Positions 26,082-35,373 of a DNA stretch of 36,885 nucleotides are shown piece after piece. The DNA comes from Bacteroidota bacterium. Its GTDB lineage: Bacteria; Bacteroidota; Bacteroidia; Cytophagales; Cyclobacteriaceae. Every line of letters begins with the position of its first letter. The first letter of the stretch is position 1. The notes below the pieces were generated by a model. It was not told where the DNA came from. It saw nothing but the letters and a program-made list of their open reading frames with translations, and made no database searches. The translations under genes and the position numbers were made by a program. The DNA is taken from positions 1 through 36,885 of the forward strand of contig JAEWLI010000122.1 of NCBI GenBank assembly GCA_023393375.1. Direction: 5' to 3'.

Positions 26082-26114
26082 ATGAAAGGGTATTTTTTAA
26101 ATATAAGGATATGA
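26082..26114 (+). CDS. Possible 10-codon upstream ORF before the ArsC-like gene
   Basis: An ATG at 26082 is preceded by AGGAGG (26074-26079), the strongest ribosome site in this part of the window. It opens a 10-codon frame (MKGYFLNIRI) whose TGA (26112-26114) overlaps the ATG at 26111 of the next gene in the ATGA style. This suggests translational coupling or a leader peptide. Alternatively a frame error near the T-run at 26094-26098 splits one gene. Confidence 0.4.
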   Translation: MKGYFLNIRI

Positions 26115-26497
26115 GACTACACCCGGATGAAATGTTTTTTTATTATGATGCTACTTGCAATAAGTGTAAAAAGACAAAAGCTTATGCCTATTCCATTACA
26201 CAGCATGTAAATGAATTCACTTTTCAAAAGGATGTGCTTTCTGCTACCCGATGGAAAGAAATACTAAATCTTTTGCAATTACGCCCAAAAGATCTTCTCA
26301 ACCGAGCCCATCCAGACTATCGAAAATATATTGCAGGACATGCATTTGATGAAGAAGGGTGGTTGAATATTTTAAATAAAAGATCTTACCTGATCAAGGG
26401 AGCCATTGCTTTAAAAGGCAATAAGGCTGTTTTGTGTGCTACACCAGAGGATATTTACAAACTGATGCGTCAGGCACCAGTAATGGAAAATGACTGA
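26111..26497 (+). CDS. ArsC/Spx-family thioredoxin-fold protein
   Basis: A 128-residue protein. MFFYYDATCNKCKKTKAYA (8-26) is the ArsC-family N-terminal strand with the redox cysteine, here as CNKC (Cys16, Cys19). LRPKDLLNRAHPDYRKY (57-73) holds the first conserved arginine (Arg65). The C-terminal segment SYLIKGAIALKGNKAVLCA takes the place of the LIKRPIV...GRP stretch and lacks both arsenate-binding arginines. It is therefore unlikely to be an arsenate reductase; a Spx- or YffB-like redox role is more likely. The start could also be the ATG at 26132. It converges on typA with 9 bases between stops. Confidence 0.8.
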   Translation: MRLHPDEMFFYYDATCNKCKKTKAYAYSITQHVNEFTFQKDVLSATRWKEILNLLQLRPKDLLNRAHPDYRKYIAGHAFDEEGWLNILNKRSYLIKGAIALKGNKAVLCATPEDIYKLMRQAPVMEND

Positions 26498-26506
26498 TGC
26501 GATCCA

Positions 26507-28306
26507 TTATTCAAATGAGTGCTTTTTTCTTTCATTCTCATCCAGGAAGATCTTTCGCATCCTGAATGTTTTAGGTGTAACTTCCAGATACTCATCCTTA
26601 TTGATATATTCCAAAGCTTCTTCAAGTGAAAACTGCTTTTTAGGTGCAATTTTCACATTGTCATCAGACCCTGAAGCACGCATGTTGGTGAGTTTTTTAC
26701 CTTTGTGGATGTTCACCACGATATCATTGGAGCGCGTATGCTCACCAATTACCTGCCCTTTATAAACATCTTCTCCGGGGCTGACAAAGAATATTCCCCG
26801 ATCCTGAAGTTTATCAATCGCATAAGCTATTGACTTGCCAGTTTCCATAGAAATTAAAGAACCATTTATCCGGCCAGGGATCTCACCTTTATAAGGCTCG
26901 TACCTGTTAAACCGATGGGTCATTACTGCTTCACCCGAAGTTTGTGTTAGGATGCTGTTCCTTAAACCAATTATACCTCGGGATGGAATGCTAAACTCCA
27001 TATGCACCACATCTCCTTTTGGTTCCATCACTGCCAGTTCTGCCTTCCGTTGTGTTACCAATTCGATGACCTTGCCAGAAAATGTATCCGGGACATCTAT
27101 TACCAGCATTTCCACGGGTTCATGTTTTTTCCCATCAATTTCTTTATACAATACCTGAGGCTGGCCTACCTGAAATTCATATCCCTCTCTCCGCATGGTT
27201 TCAACAAGAATGGACAAATGCAGGATCCCTCTTCCAAATACGAGGAACTTATCTTCTGAACCGGTTTCTTCCACCCGCATGGCCAGGTTCTTTTCAGTTT
27301 CTTTAAACAGACGTTCGCGCACATGCCGTGAGGTTACAAATTTGCCTTCTTTCCCAAAAAAAGGAGAGTTGTTTATGGCAAATAACATGCTCATAGTAGG
27401 TTCATCTATCGAAATTCTCGGCATTGGCTCCGGTGTCTCAAAACTGGTGAGGGTATCACCGATATCAAACCCCTCCAAACCAACTATGGCACATATATCA
27501 CCCGCCATTACTTCAGATACTTTCTTTTTGCCCAATCCTTCAAAAACAAAAATTTCTTTTAGCTTCACTTTTTTGATTGAGCCGTTTTTTTGACAAAGCC
27601 CCACAAGATCGCCTTCTTTCATGCTGCCTCTATACACTCTTCCAATGGCAATACGGCCAACAAATGTAGAATATTCCAAAGACGTGATCTGAAATTGAAG
27701 AATTCCTTCAGGCTGGGGTGCAGGAGGTATGCTTTCAATGATGGCATCTAACAAAGGTACTATGCTGTCACCAGGATTTTTCCAATCCCGAGACATCCAT
27801 CCTTGTTTAGATGAGCCATAAACTGTTTCAAAATTGAGCTGCTCTTCTGTTGCATTCAAATTATACATCAAATCGAACACTTGCTCATGAGTTTCGTCTG
27901 GCCTACAATTGACCTTGTCCACTTTGTTGACCACCACAATTGGAGTCAATCCTAAGGCCAGGGCTTTACTTAATACAAACCTGGTTTGAGGCATCGGCCC
28001 TTCAAAGGCATCTACCAGCAATAAAACACCATCCGCCATTTTAAGCACCCGTTCCACTTCACCGCCAAAGTCGGCGTGACCAGGTGTATCGATGATGTTG
28101 ATTTTTACGTCCTTATATACTACAGCCACATTTTTGGCCACAATAGTGATTCCCCGCTCGCGTTCCAGGTCAATATTATCCATTATAAGTTCGCCAGCAT
28201 CCTGGTTGGATCGGAAAATATTGGATGAATAAATGATTTTGTCAACCAAAGTAGTTTTACCATGGTCAACGTGTGCTATAATTGCAATATTTCTAATACT
28301 CTGCAT
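26507..28306 (-). CDS. typA: Ribosome-associated GTPase TypA/BipA
   Basis: A 599-residue translational GTPase related to EF-G that helps ribosome assembly and growth under stress and cold. GTPase motifs: AHVDHGKTT (G1, about 11-19), RERGITI (G2), DTPGHADFGG (G3) and NKVDK (G4). EF-G-like beta-barrel and alpha/beta domains follow (GRVYRGSMKEGD, SRGIIGLRNSILTQT), and the BipA-specific C-terminal domain ends with LEYINKDEYLEVTPKTFRMRK. Length is normal for the family. It is transcribed alone, divergent from the histidine kinase, with a -7 box 20 bases before the ATG. Confidence 0.97.
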   Translation of the reverse strand: MQSIRNIAIIAHVDHGKTTLVDKIIYSSNIFRSNQDAGELIMDNIDLERERGITIVAKNVAVVYKDVKINIIDTPGHADFGGEVERVLKMADGVLLLVDAFEGPMPQTRFVLSKALALGLTPIVVVNKVDKVNCRPDETHEQVFDLMYNLNATEEQLNFETVYGSSKQGWMSRDWKNPGDSIVPLLDAIIESIPPAPQPEGILQFQITSLEYSTFVGRIAIGRVYRGSMKEGDLVGLCQKNGSIKKVKLKEIFVFEGLGKKKVSEVMAGDICAIVGLEGFDIGDTLTSFETPEPMPRISIDEPTMSMLFAINNSPFFGKEGKFVTSRHVRERLFKETEKNLAMRVEETGSEDKFLVFGRGILHLSILVETMRREGYEFQVGQPQVLYKEIDGKKHEPVEMLVIDVPDTFSGKVIELVTQRKAELAVMEPKGDVVHMEFSIPSRGIIGLRNSILTQTSGEAVMTHRFNRYEPYKGEIPGRINGSLISMETGKSIAYAIDKLQDRGIFFVSPGEDVYKGQVIGEHTRSNDIVVNIHKGKKLTNMRASGSDDNVKIAPKKQFSLEEALEYINKDEYLEVTPKTFRMRKIFLDENERKKHSFE

Positions 28307-28325
28307 ACAATCCCAAAATGAGGCG

Positions 28326-28333
28326 CAAAATTA
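28326..28333 (-). promoter_or_regulatory. Promoter -7 box of typA
   Basis: TAATTTTG on the minus strand matches TAnnTTTG, giving a predicted leader of about 14 bases. The 13 bases TAATTTTGCGCCT are identical to those at the aldolase promoter. No good TTG lies at the -33 distance. Confidence 0.55.
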
Positions 28334-28399
28334 GTAAATACTTAACTATTTTTATTCATTGCAAAAATTTATTATATTTAAATATTATTTCTTAACCTG

Positions 28400-30994
28400 A
28401 TGGTCCCTGTACACCAGCTATTTCGATATATAACTTTTGTTGCTGTTATCTGGATAAACCTGATAAGGGTTGCAGGTGTTTATGCGATCGATCAAAATAC
28501 CAAACCCGACTCTATAATAATAATAGACCGGATCCAGACCAATCTGAACATAGCCGAGCATTTTCTCAATACCCATTCTGACATGGCCCTTTTTTATGCG
28601 GACAGTGCAGAAAAAGCTTCGGAATCATTTAATTATTTAGACGGCCTATATAAATCCAGAGAGATCAAAGGGTTGGCACTGAGAAAGAAAAATAATTATG
28701 ACCTTGCTATAAAATATTTCGACAAAGCATTGAATATTGCTAACAAAACCCATAATTATAATCATGAAGCGAAATGTTATTATGAGATTGGGGAAGTTTA
28801 TCTTGAACTTAAAAATGAAAAACAAGCCCTTGAAAATTACAAAAGGGCTCTGAAAAATGAAGCCAAAATTACTTCACATGTGATTAAAGCTTCAATATAC
28901 TCTGGCCTCTGGACAATTTACTGGCAACAGGGAAAAATACCAGAGGCTTTACATTATCAGGAAAAAACCCTAAAGGCGTATAAAGACAGTTCGGGTGATA
29001 GGGAAATTCTAAATGCCCTGAACAGAATCGGAACAGCTTTTAAAAATGCCGATCAGCTGGATGATGCACTTCAGTATTACCTTAATTCACTGGAAACCAG
29101 CAAGCATGCAAATGTGGATGTAGAAACAGCAAAAATTTGGATTAATGTAGGGGAAATATATTTTCTTCAGAACAAATCCGATAAAGCCATGACTTATTAT
29201 TTGAAGGCTGCTGAATGGTTAAAAGACCGTAACCGAACAAATGAATTAGCAAATGCATATATTCATATAGGGAGAAGTCTTCGTGCCAGAAAACAATTCA
29301 ACTATGCAATAGATACCATTCATTCGGCTCTTTCTTTGGCAATGAAAGGCTATAATTCTCAATATCAGGCAGAAAGTTATCAACTTCTGTCCGAAATTTA
29401 CGAAGATTTTTGGCAGCCTGACAGCAGTTTATATTATTACAAGTTGTTTACCCAAATGAAGGAACAACTTTTGAATAAAGAAATAGCTCAAAAAATTGCC
29501 GATATTACCACTAATGCGGAATTCAACCAAAAGGAAAGGGAAATCAGTCTGCTAGCCAAAGAAAAGGAGGTGCTCCAAAAAGCGGCACATATACAAAAAC
29601 TTCAAAACAAGGCACGGGGATTCATCATTGGTTTATTGGTCATTGCCGTGTTTACTCTCGCTGCTTTATTTTATATGATTTATAAAAAATATGAAGTAAA
29701 ACGAAAAGCCAATGAAACGATTAAGGCTCAATTTGAAGAAATTTCGAAGCAAAAAGTACAGGTAGAAAAACAAAGGGATATCATTTCTAAAAATAATATT
29801 GCTTTGGAAAAAGCTCAGAGTATGATCAACCTTCAGAATATTAAACTGAAAGAAATCAATGAGCATTTGGAAGAAAAAGTCTCAGAAAGAACAAGGGAGC
29901 TGAAATGGATGTTTCAGAAACTCTCTTTTCACGTAGACAATACACCTTTGGCCATTATGGAATGGAACGAACAATTGGAGTTGATCAGGTGGTCAAAACA
30001 AGCAGAAACCATATTTGGATACCCTCAGGATAAATTGTTAGGAAAAACGATAAACGAACTTCCTATCATTCATCATGGAGACCGTGAAAAAATGAATGTT
30101 TTGTTGCAGGACCTCATGGTTAATCAAAGGCCCAGGAACTTCAACAAAATTAAAGGTTTGGATATCAAAGGTAATTTGATGACCGTAGAATGGAGCAATT
30201 CCATACTCTTTGATGCAAATGGTAAGATGCAATCCATACTTTCCATAGCTAATGATGTTTCAGACAGGGAAAAAGCGTATGTGGATTTGCAGGAGATGAA
30301 CCAGGAGCTTGACAACTTTATTTATCATGCATCACATGATCTTCAGGGACCTTTGTCAAGAATGCAAGGTTTGATTTATCTTGGAAAAATGGAAACGAAG
30401 GATAAAACCTCCGTTAACTATTTTAATATGTTAGGGGTTGTAAATAATGAATTGAACCAGATACTTAGCCGGTTAAGATTGGTTTACAATTTTTATCAAC
30501 GAGCCCTTGTACTTGAAAAGATTGTTATCAAAGATGCTATTGAAAAGGTAATTGAAAAAGTACAAGCCAGTAAGAATATTACGGGTTTTAAATTTAAAAT
30601 ATCCGTCAATTCACGTTTGCAGTGGTACATAGACAACATGTTATTTGAAATAATCATAGAAAACTTGATTGAGAATGCACTTTGTTATAAAGCAGCTAAT
30701 AACAGCTTTATGGAATTTACTGCTCAAAAAAATCAAAACGGGACATTAAGTCTTATCATCAGGGATAATGGACTGGGCATTCCCGATGAACATGCCAGCA
30801 AAATCTTCGATCTCTTTTTCCGTGGCACATTAAATCCTGATGAAGCTGGGATGAACCTTTATATTGCCCGCAAAGCAATCAACCGACTGGGAGGAGGAAT
30901 AGCATTGATTAATCCGGCAAATGATACCATTTTTGAATTGGTCATACCCGATAAAAAAAGCATTGGTAAAGGAGAAGGGGAAATTGTAGTTTAA
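28400..30994 (+). CDS. TPR-PAS hybrid sensor histidine kinase
   Basis: An 864-residue membrane kinase. The N-terminal signal sequence (about 8-29) exports a TPR domain of six or more repeats (about 85-350) to the periplasm. A coiled coil, one membrane helix (407-427), a cytoplasmic coiled coil (430-500) and a PAS domain (about 505-625) follow. The histidine phosphoacceptor is His646 in YHASHDLQGPLSRMQ. The ATP-binding domain has the N box ENLIENA (with Asn755 and Asn759) and the G1 box DNGLGIP. The G2 box reads GMNLYIAR, lacking the first glycines of the usual GxGLGL pattern. No response regulator is adjacent. Ligand unknown; TPRs suggest binding of a protein or peptide. Confidence 0.9.
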   Translation: MVPVHQLFRYITFVAVIWINLIRVAGVYAIDQNTKPDSIIIIDRIQTNLNIAEHFLNTHSDMALFYADSAEKASESFNYLDGLYKSREIKGLALRKKNNYDLAIKYFDKALNIANKTHNYNHEAKCYYEIGEVYLELKNEKQALENYKRALKNEAKITSHVIKASIYSGLWTIYWQQGKIPEALHYQEKTLKAYKDSSGDREILNALNRIGTAFKNADQLDDALQYYLNSLETSKHANVDVETAKIWINVGEIYFLQNKSDKAMTYYLKAAEWLKDRNRTNELANAYIHIGRSLRARKQFNYAIDTIHSALSLAMKGYNSQYQAESYQLLSEIYEDFWQPDSSLYYYKLFTQMKEQLLNKEIAQKIADITTNAEFNQKEREISLLAKEKEVLQKAAHIQKLQNKARGFIIGLLVIAVFTLAALFYMIYKKYEVKRKANETIKAQFEEISKQKVQVEKQRDIISKNNIALEKAQSMINLQNIKLKEINEHLEEKVSERTRELKWMFQKLSFHVDNTPLAIMEWNEQLELIRWSKQAETIFGYPQDKLLGKTINELPIIHHGDREKMNVLLQDLMVNQRPRNFNKIKGLDIKGNLMTVEWSNSILFDANGKMQSILSIANDVSDREKAYVDLQEMNQELDNFIYHASHDLQGPLSRMQGLIYLGKMETKDKTSVNYFNMLGVVNNELNQILSRLRLVYNFYQRALVLEKIVIKDAIEKVIEKVQASKNITGFKFKISVNSRLQWYIDNMLFEIIIENLIENALCYKAANNSFMEFTAQKNQNGTLSLIIRDNGLGIPDEHASKIFDLFFRGTLNPDEAGMNLYIARKAINRLGGGIALINPANDTIFELVIPDKKSIGKGEGEIVV

Positions 30995-31050
30995 AACATT
31001 CTATGCCAATAACTTATAAGTGCAAATCACCATTCCCATCAAAAAATTTT

Positions 31051-31058
31051 TAACTTTG
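31051..31058 (+). promoter_or_regulatory. Promoter -7 box of metG
   Basis: TAACTTTG fits TAnnTTTG and lies 21 bases before the metG ATG, giving a very short leader. I see no TTG at the -33 distance. Confidence 0.5.
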
Positions 31059-31078
31059 CTGAAATTATTTTTTCGATC

Positions 31079-33118
31079 ATGGGATACAGAAGACATACAA
31101 TTACAGCAGCATTACCATATGCCAATGGCCCTATTCATATTGGCCATTTAGCCGGTGTATATGTGCCTGCCGATATTTATGCAAGATATTTAAGGTTAAA
31201 AGGAGAGGATGTTTTATTTGTTTGCGGGTCAGATGAACATGGTGTACCCATTACCATTCGGGCAAAAAACGAAGGTATGACTCCTCAGCAGGTGGTAGAT
31301 AAATACCATGAAATAATAAAATCTTCATTTGAAAAATTCGGTGTCAGTTTTGACATTTATTCCCGCACCTCATCAGAGATACATCACGAAACAGCTGCTG
31401 CTTTTTTTAGAAAGCTATATGACAAAAACCTTTTGGAGGAAAAAACTTCAGAGCAGTTTTATGATGAAGCCAACCAACAATTTCTTGCCGATCGATATAT
31501 CGTTGGCAAATGCCCCAAGTGTGGTTATGAAGAAGCATACGGTGATCAGTGTGAATCATGCGGGTCTACTTTAAGCCCATCGGAACTGATCAATCCCAGG
31601 TCAGCATTAAGCGGGGAAAAACCTGTTTTAAAGGAAACGAAACATTGGTATTTACCATTAGAAAAATATGACTCATGGCTCAGGGAGTGGATCCTAGAAG
31701 GTCATAAAGAATGGAAAACCAATGTGTATGGCCAATGTAAATCGTGGATCGATGGGGGCCTTCAACCCAGGGCGGTTACCCGTGATCTGGAATGGGGTGT
31801 TCCTGTTCCTGTAGATGGTGCCGATGGCAAAGTGTTGTATGTTTGGTTTGATGCACCTATTGGATATATCTCAGCGACACGGCATTGGGCAAAATTGAAC
31901 AATAAAAACTGGGAACCTTACTGGAAATCGAACGATACCAAACTGGTACACTTTATTGGAAAAGATAATATTGTATTTCATTGTATCATTTTCCCTGTAA
32001 TGCTTGCTGCAGACGGATCTTATATTTTACCCGACAATGTACCGGCCAATGAGTTTCTTAACCTTGAGGGTAAAAAGATTTCAACGTCCAGAAACTGGGC
32101 GGTTTGGTTGCATGAATATTTGGAAGATTTTAAAGACAAAGAAGATGTGCTACGTTATTCCTTGTGTGCCAATATGCCCGAAACCAAAGACAATGACTTT
32201 ACTTGGAAAGATTTTCAGGCAAAAAACAACAATGAGCTGGTCGCTATTATTGGAAACTTTGTAAACAGGGCTTTGGTACTTACCCATAAATTTTATGAAG
32301 GCAGGGTACCCAAACAGGAAAAATTATTCGAAATAGATGTAGAAGTAATCAAAAAAATCCAATCACAACCAAAACTCATCGAAGCTGCTATTGAAAATTA
32401 CAGGTTCAGAGAAGCTTTGGGCCTGATGACAGAGCTGGCCAGAATAGGAAACAAATACCTCGCTGATACAGAACCATGGAAGCTAATGGCCATGGATAAA
32501 GAACGTGTAGGGACCATTTTGAATATCAGTATACAAATAGTGGCTAACCTGGCAATTTTGTCAGAGCCTTTTCTTCCTTTCACCAATCCTAAATTCCTGG
32601 ACATGTTGAATGTGAATAAAATGGCGTGGCACCAGGCAGGAAAGGTGGAGTTATTGGCGGAAAACCATCAACTTAATCCCCCGGTTTTGTTGTTTGAAAA
32701 AATCGAAGATGAAGCTATCGAAGCACAGATAAATAAATTGAATGCCACAAAGACCAATAACGAAAAAGGTGCACTTCATCAGGATGTAAAGAAAGAGATC
32801 ATATTTGATGATTTTCTTAAACTTGATCTTCGGACAGCAACCATACTTGAAGCCAAAAAAGTGGCTAATTCAAAAAAACTGCTCCAGTTGTTGGTAGATA
32901 CCGGCACAGATAAAAGAACAGTAGTGAGTGGAATCGCAGAATTTTTTCAACCTGAAGATATTATTGGCAAGCAAGTGTCAATGGTTTTAAACCTGGCTCC
33001 ACGCAAGATTATGGGCATAGAATCGAAAGGGATGATATTGATGGCCACTGATCAGGATGGTAAACTTCATTTCGTAAAACCTGACCAGACAATTGGTAAT
33101 GGTTCCATAATCAGTTAG
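31079..33118 (+). CDS. metG: Methionyl-tRNA synthetase
   Basis: A 679-residue class I aminoacyl-tRNA synthetase that charges initiator and elongator tRNA-Met. The nucleotide-binding HIGH motif is intact (20-23, within YANGPIHIGHLAG). A zinc knuckle in the connective domain has Cys145, Cys148, Cys158 and Cys161. The second signature reads KISTS (333-337, KKISTSRNW) instead of KMSKS, a variant seen in related enzymes of this phylum. FIGKDNIVFH and the anticodon-binding helical region follow. The C-terminal 100 residues form an EMAP-II/Arc1-like tRNA-binding domain (FLKLDLRTATILEAKKV, RKIMGIESKGMIL). Length is normal for the long form. Confidence 0.97.
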   Translation: MGYRRHTITAALPYANGPIHIGHLAGVYVPADIYARYLRLKGEDVLFVCGSDEHGVPITIRAKNEGMTPQQVVDKYHEIIKSSFEKFGVSFDIYSRTSSEIHHETAAAFFRKLYDKNLLEEKTSEQFYDEANQQFLADRYIVGKCPKCGYEEAYGDQCESCGSTLSPSELINPRSALSGEKPVLKETKHWYLPLEKYDSWLREWILEGHKEWKTNVYGQCKSWIDGGLQPRAVTRDLEWGVPVPVDGADGKVLYVWFDAPIGYISATRHWAKLNNKNWEPYWKSNDTKLVHFIGKDNIVFHCIIFPVMLAADGSYILPDNVPANEFLNLEGKKISTSRNWAVWLHEYLEDFKDKEDVLRYSLCANMPETKDNDFTWKDFQAKNNNELVAIIGNFVNRALVLTHKFYEGRVPKQEKLFEIDVEVIKKIQSQPKLIEAAIENYRFREALGLMTELARIGNKYLADTEPWKLMAMDKERVGTILNISIQIVANLAILSEPFLPFTNPKFLDMLNVNKMAWHQAGKVELLAENHQLNPPVLLFEKIEDEAIEAQINKLNATKTNNEKGALHQDVKKEIIFDDFLKLDLRTATILEAKKVANSKKLLQLLVDTGTDKRTVVSGIAEFFQPEDIIGKQVSMVLNLAPRKIMGIESKGMILMATDQDGKLHFVKPDQTIGNGSIIS

Positions 33119-33288
33119 GGTAAGTAATTTTAAATATTGGTGTATTTGTAATCAATTGCAATGACATCATTTAAATTTATTACAACCTGAACCCTGTTGG
33201 TAATAATTTTATTGTCATGATAATATTGATTTATTACTTTCAAATGATTATTTTGGAAGTAACGAATTAAAATGATCAGGTTTTAAGC

Positions 33289-35367
33289 ATGGTTTTCAGG
33301 CTTTCTATATTATTTGTAGCTTTTCTATTTACCTGTAGTCAAGGTTTAGCTCAAAAAAAAATCAACTATTGTCAACAGGCATCATCAATGGTCGAGACTA
33401 TTGTTGCTCATCATTATGAACCACAACTTTTAGACGATCAGTTTTCCATAAAAGTATTTGATGACTTTGTTGAAATGCTCGACCCCCAATCCCGCATATT
33501 CACACACGAGGATCTGGGGCAAATTAACCCATTTCGAACCCAGATTGATGATGAGTTGAAAAACAAATCATGCCTATTGATCCCGCGTACCCTTGAAATT
33601 TATCGAAAAAGATTAACCCATGTAAAACAATTGCTTACGGAAATTCTGAGCAAGCCACTCGATTTTACCACTCCTGATTACATTGAATTCTCAATGTACA
33701 GTGATACTGCTTACTATGCTAAAAATAACGAGGAACTTACACATAGATGGCAAAAATGGTTGAAATACCAAATGTTGATGCAAATGCTTAACAATGAAGC
33801 TGATACTACCGGTGAATTTTCTATTTCCTGGGAAAAGCAGTTTGCAAAAGAAGCAGAGATCAGAAGCAGGCTTTTGCAACGGGAAATATGCAGAATAGAT
33901 AAGATCATCCAACATCCTATGGGGTTTGAACCTTTCGTGTCGTCCCTTTTGTTGCAAGCAATCGCACGTTCATTTGATCCTCATACCAATTTCTTTTCAG
34001 CTTATGATATCCGGATGTTTGAAGCTTCTGTTTCAAAAGATGCTTATTCTTATGGGTTGTATCTGGATGAAAATAAAGATGGCGACATTATAGTTTCCAA
34101 TATTATTCCTGGTAGTCCAGCATGGCAAATAAACACACTGCAAAAAGGTGATATCATACTCAATCTGGAAACTTCGGATAAGAAAATACAGGATTTTCTC
34201 TGTATGGATGTCTACGAAGCATCTGAATTCCTGCAATCTACAGATCAACATGAAATCAAACTTACGATAAAGAAAGCTAATGGTCAGGGTGTACAAACCA
34301 TTCGATTGAAGAAGGCAAAGATGGAGATGGAAGAAAACCTGGTTCAAAGTTTTATACTCAATGGCGAAAAAAAGATAGGTTTTATTTCACTTCCAGGGTT
34401 TTATACGCAATTGGAAGATGATGAAATGATTGGTTGTGCCAATGATGTGGCCCGTGAAATTATAAAAATGAAAAAAGAAAATATTGACGGGTTGATATTA
34501 GACTTGCGCTATAATGGGGGAGGAGCGATGAAAGAAGCTCTTGAACTTGCGGGAATATTTATCGATTTCGGCCCGGTTACAATAGCAAAAGAGAAAGGTG
34601 GTGCACCTGTAGTGATGAAAGATATGCACAGGGGAGCAGTTTATACTGGACCTATGGTAGTGATGGTCAATACGATGAGTGCTTCAGCTTCTGAGATATT
34701 TGCAGCAGCTATGCAGGATTATAACAGGGCTGTTATTGTAGGAAGTTCAACCTATGGCAAGGCCACAGGACAAATTGTATTACCCATTGAGGGTGGTAAA
34801 TCATCCCCTATACATCGATCCGGAGAATTTGTGAAAGTCACGATAGAAAAATTCTTCCGCCTTGATGGTACCACACATCAACAGACAGGTGTGATCCCTG
34901 ATGTTGAATTACCTGATTTTTATGCCCATCTACCGGTGAAAGAAGTTCATGAAAAAAATGTCCTTTCAAAAGAAAAAATTGATAAGAAGACTTACTATCA
35001 GGAATTGAAACCACTTCCGGTGACAGCACTTTCAGAAAAAAGCACCCAACGTGTCAAAAAAAACGAGCAGTTACAAATGGTCGGTAAATCAGACTTATCA
35101 CCATTGATGAAGCTGCACTTCCGGTTGATACCTGTAGAATTTGAACAAGACAGCCGAAAATATTTAAAAATATTTGCCCAACTTGATGATGATTCCCCTA
35201 AAGTTACCACTCATTACACCGTTGAAAATGTTGGGTTTAATGATCAACACATAATAAATGATCAATTTAAAAGTGATTATATTAAATCGTTCATTGATGA
35301 CATTAAACAAAGCATTTATATAGAGGAGGCTTATTTTATAATTAATGATTTAATTTCAAACCAATAA
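33289..35367 (+). CDS. prc: C-terminal-processing peptidase, Prc/Tsp-like (S41)
   Basis: A 692-residue periplasmic protease with a signal peptide (about 1-21). An N-terminal helical domain (25-235) precedes a PDZ domain (about 245-335) that binds hydrophobic C-termini. The S41 catalytic domain has LDLRYNGGGAMKEA and the serine/lysine dyad: Ser466 in NTMSASASEIF and Lys491 in YGKATGQ, exactly 25 residues apart as in this family. The C-terminal 140 residues match the Prc-specific extension (DUF3340-like). Prc trims or degrades envelope proteins tagged at their C-terminus. The next gene begins 6 bases after its stop, so they are probably cotranscribed. Confidence 0.93.
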   Translation: MVFRLSILFVAFLFTCSQGLAQKKINYCQQASSMVETIVAHHYEPQLLDDQFSIKVFDDFVEMLDPQSRIFTHEDLGQINPFRTQIDDELKNKSCLLIPRTLEIYRKRLTHVKQLLTEILSKPLDFTTPDYIEFSMYSDTAYYAKNNEELTHRWQKWLKYQMLMQMLNNEADTTGEFSISWEKQFAKEAEIRSRLLQREICRIDKIIQHPMGFEPFVSSLLLQAIARSFDPHTNFFSAYDIRMFEASVSKDAYSYGLYLDENKDGDIIVSNIIPGSPAWQINTLQKGDIILNLETSDKKIQDFLCMDVYEASEFLQSTDQHEIKLTIKKANGQGVQTIRLKKAKMEMEENLVQSFILNGEKKIGFISLPGFYTQLEDDEMIGCANDVAREIIKMKKENIDGLILDLRYNGGGAMKEALELAGIFIDFGPVTIAKEKGGAPVVMKDMHRGAVYTGPMVVMVNTMSASASEIFAAAMQDYNRAVIVGSSTYGKATGQIVLPIEGGKSSPIHRSGEFVKVTIEKFFRLDGTTHQQTGVIPDVELPDFYAHLPVKEVHEKNVLSKEKIDKKTYYQELKPLPVTALSEKSTQRVKKNEQLQMVGKSDLSPLMKLHFRLIPVEFEQDSRKYLKIFAQLDDDSPKVTTHYTVENVGFNDQHIINDQFKSDYIKSFIDDIKQSIYIEEAYFIINDLISNQ

Positions 35368-35373
35368 AAGAGC

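Noticed and set aside
27195..27593. Plus-strand ORF of 132 codons opposite typA
   Set aside because: It is a shadow of the typA frame; three overlapping frames there are open for the same reason.
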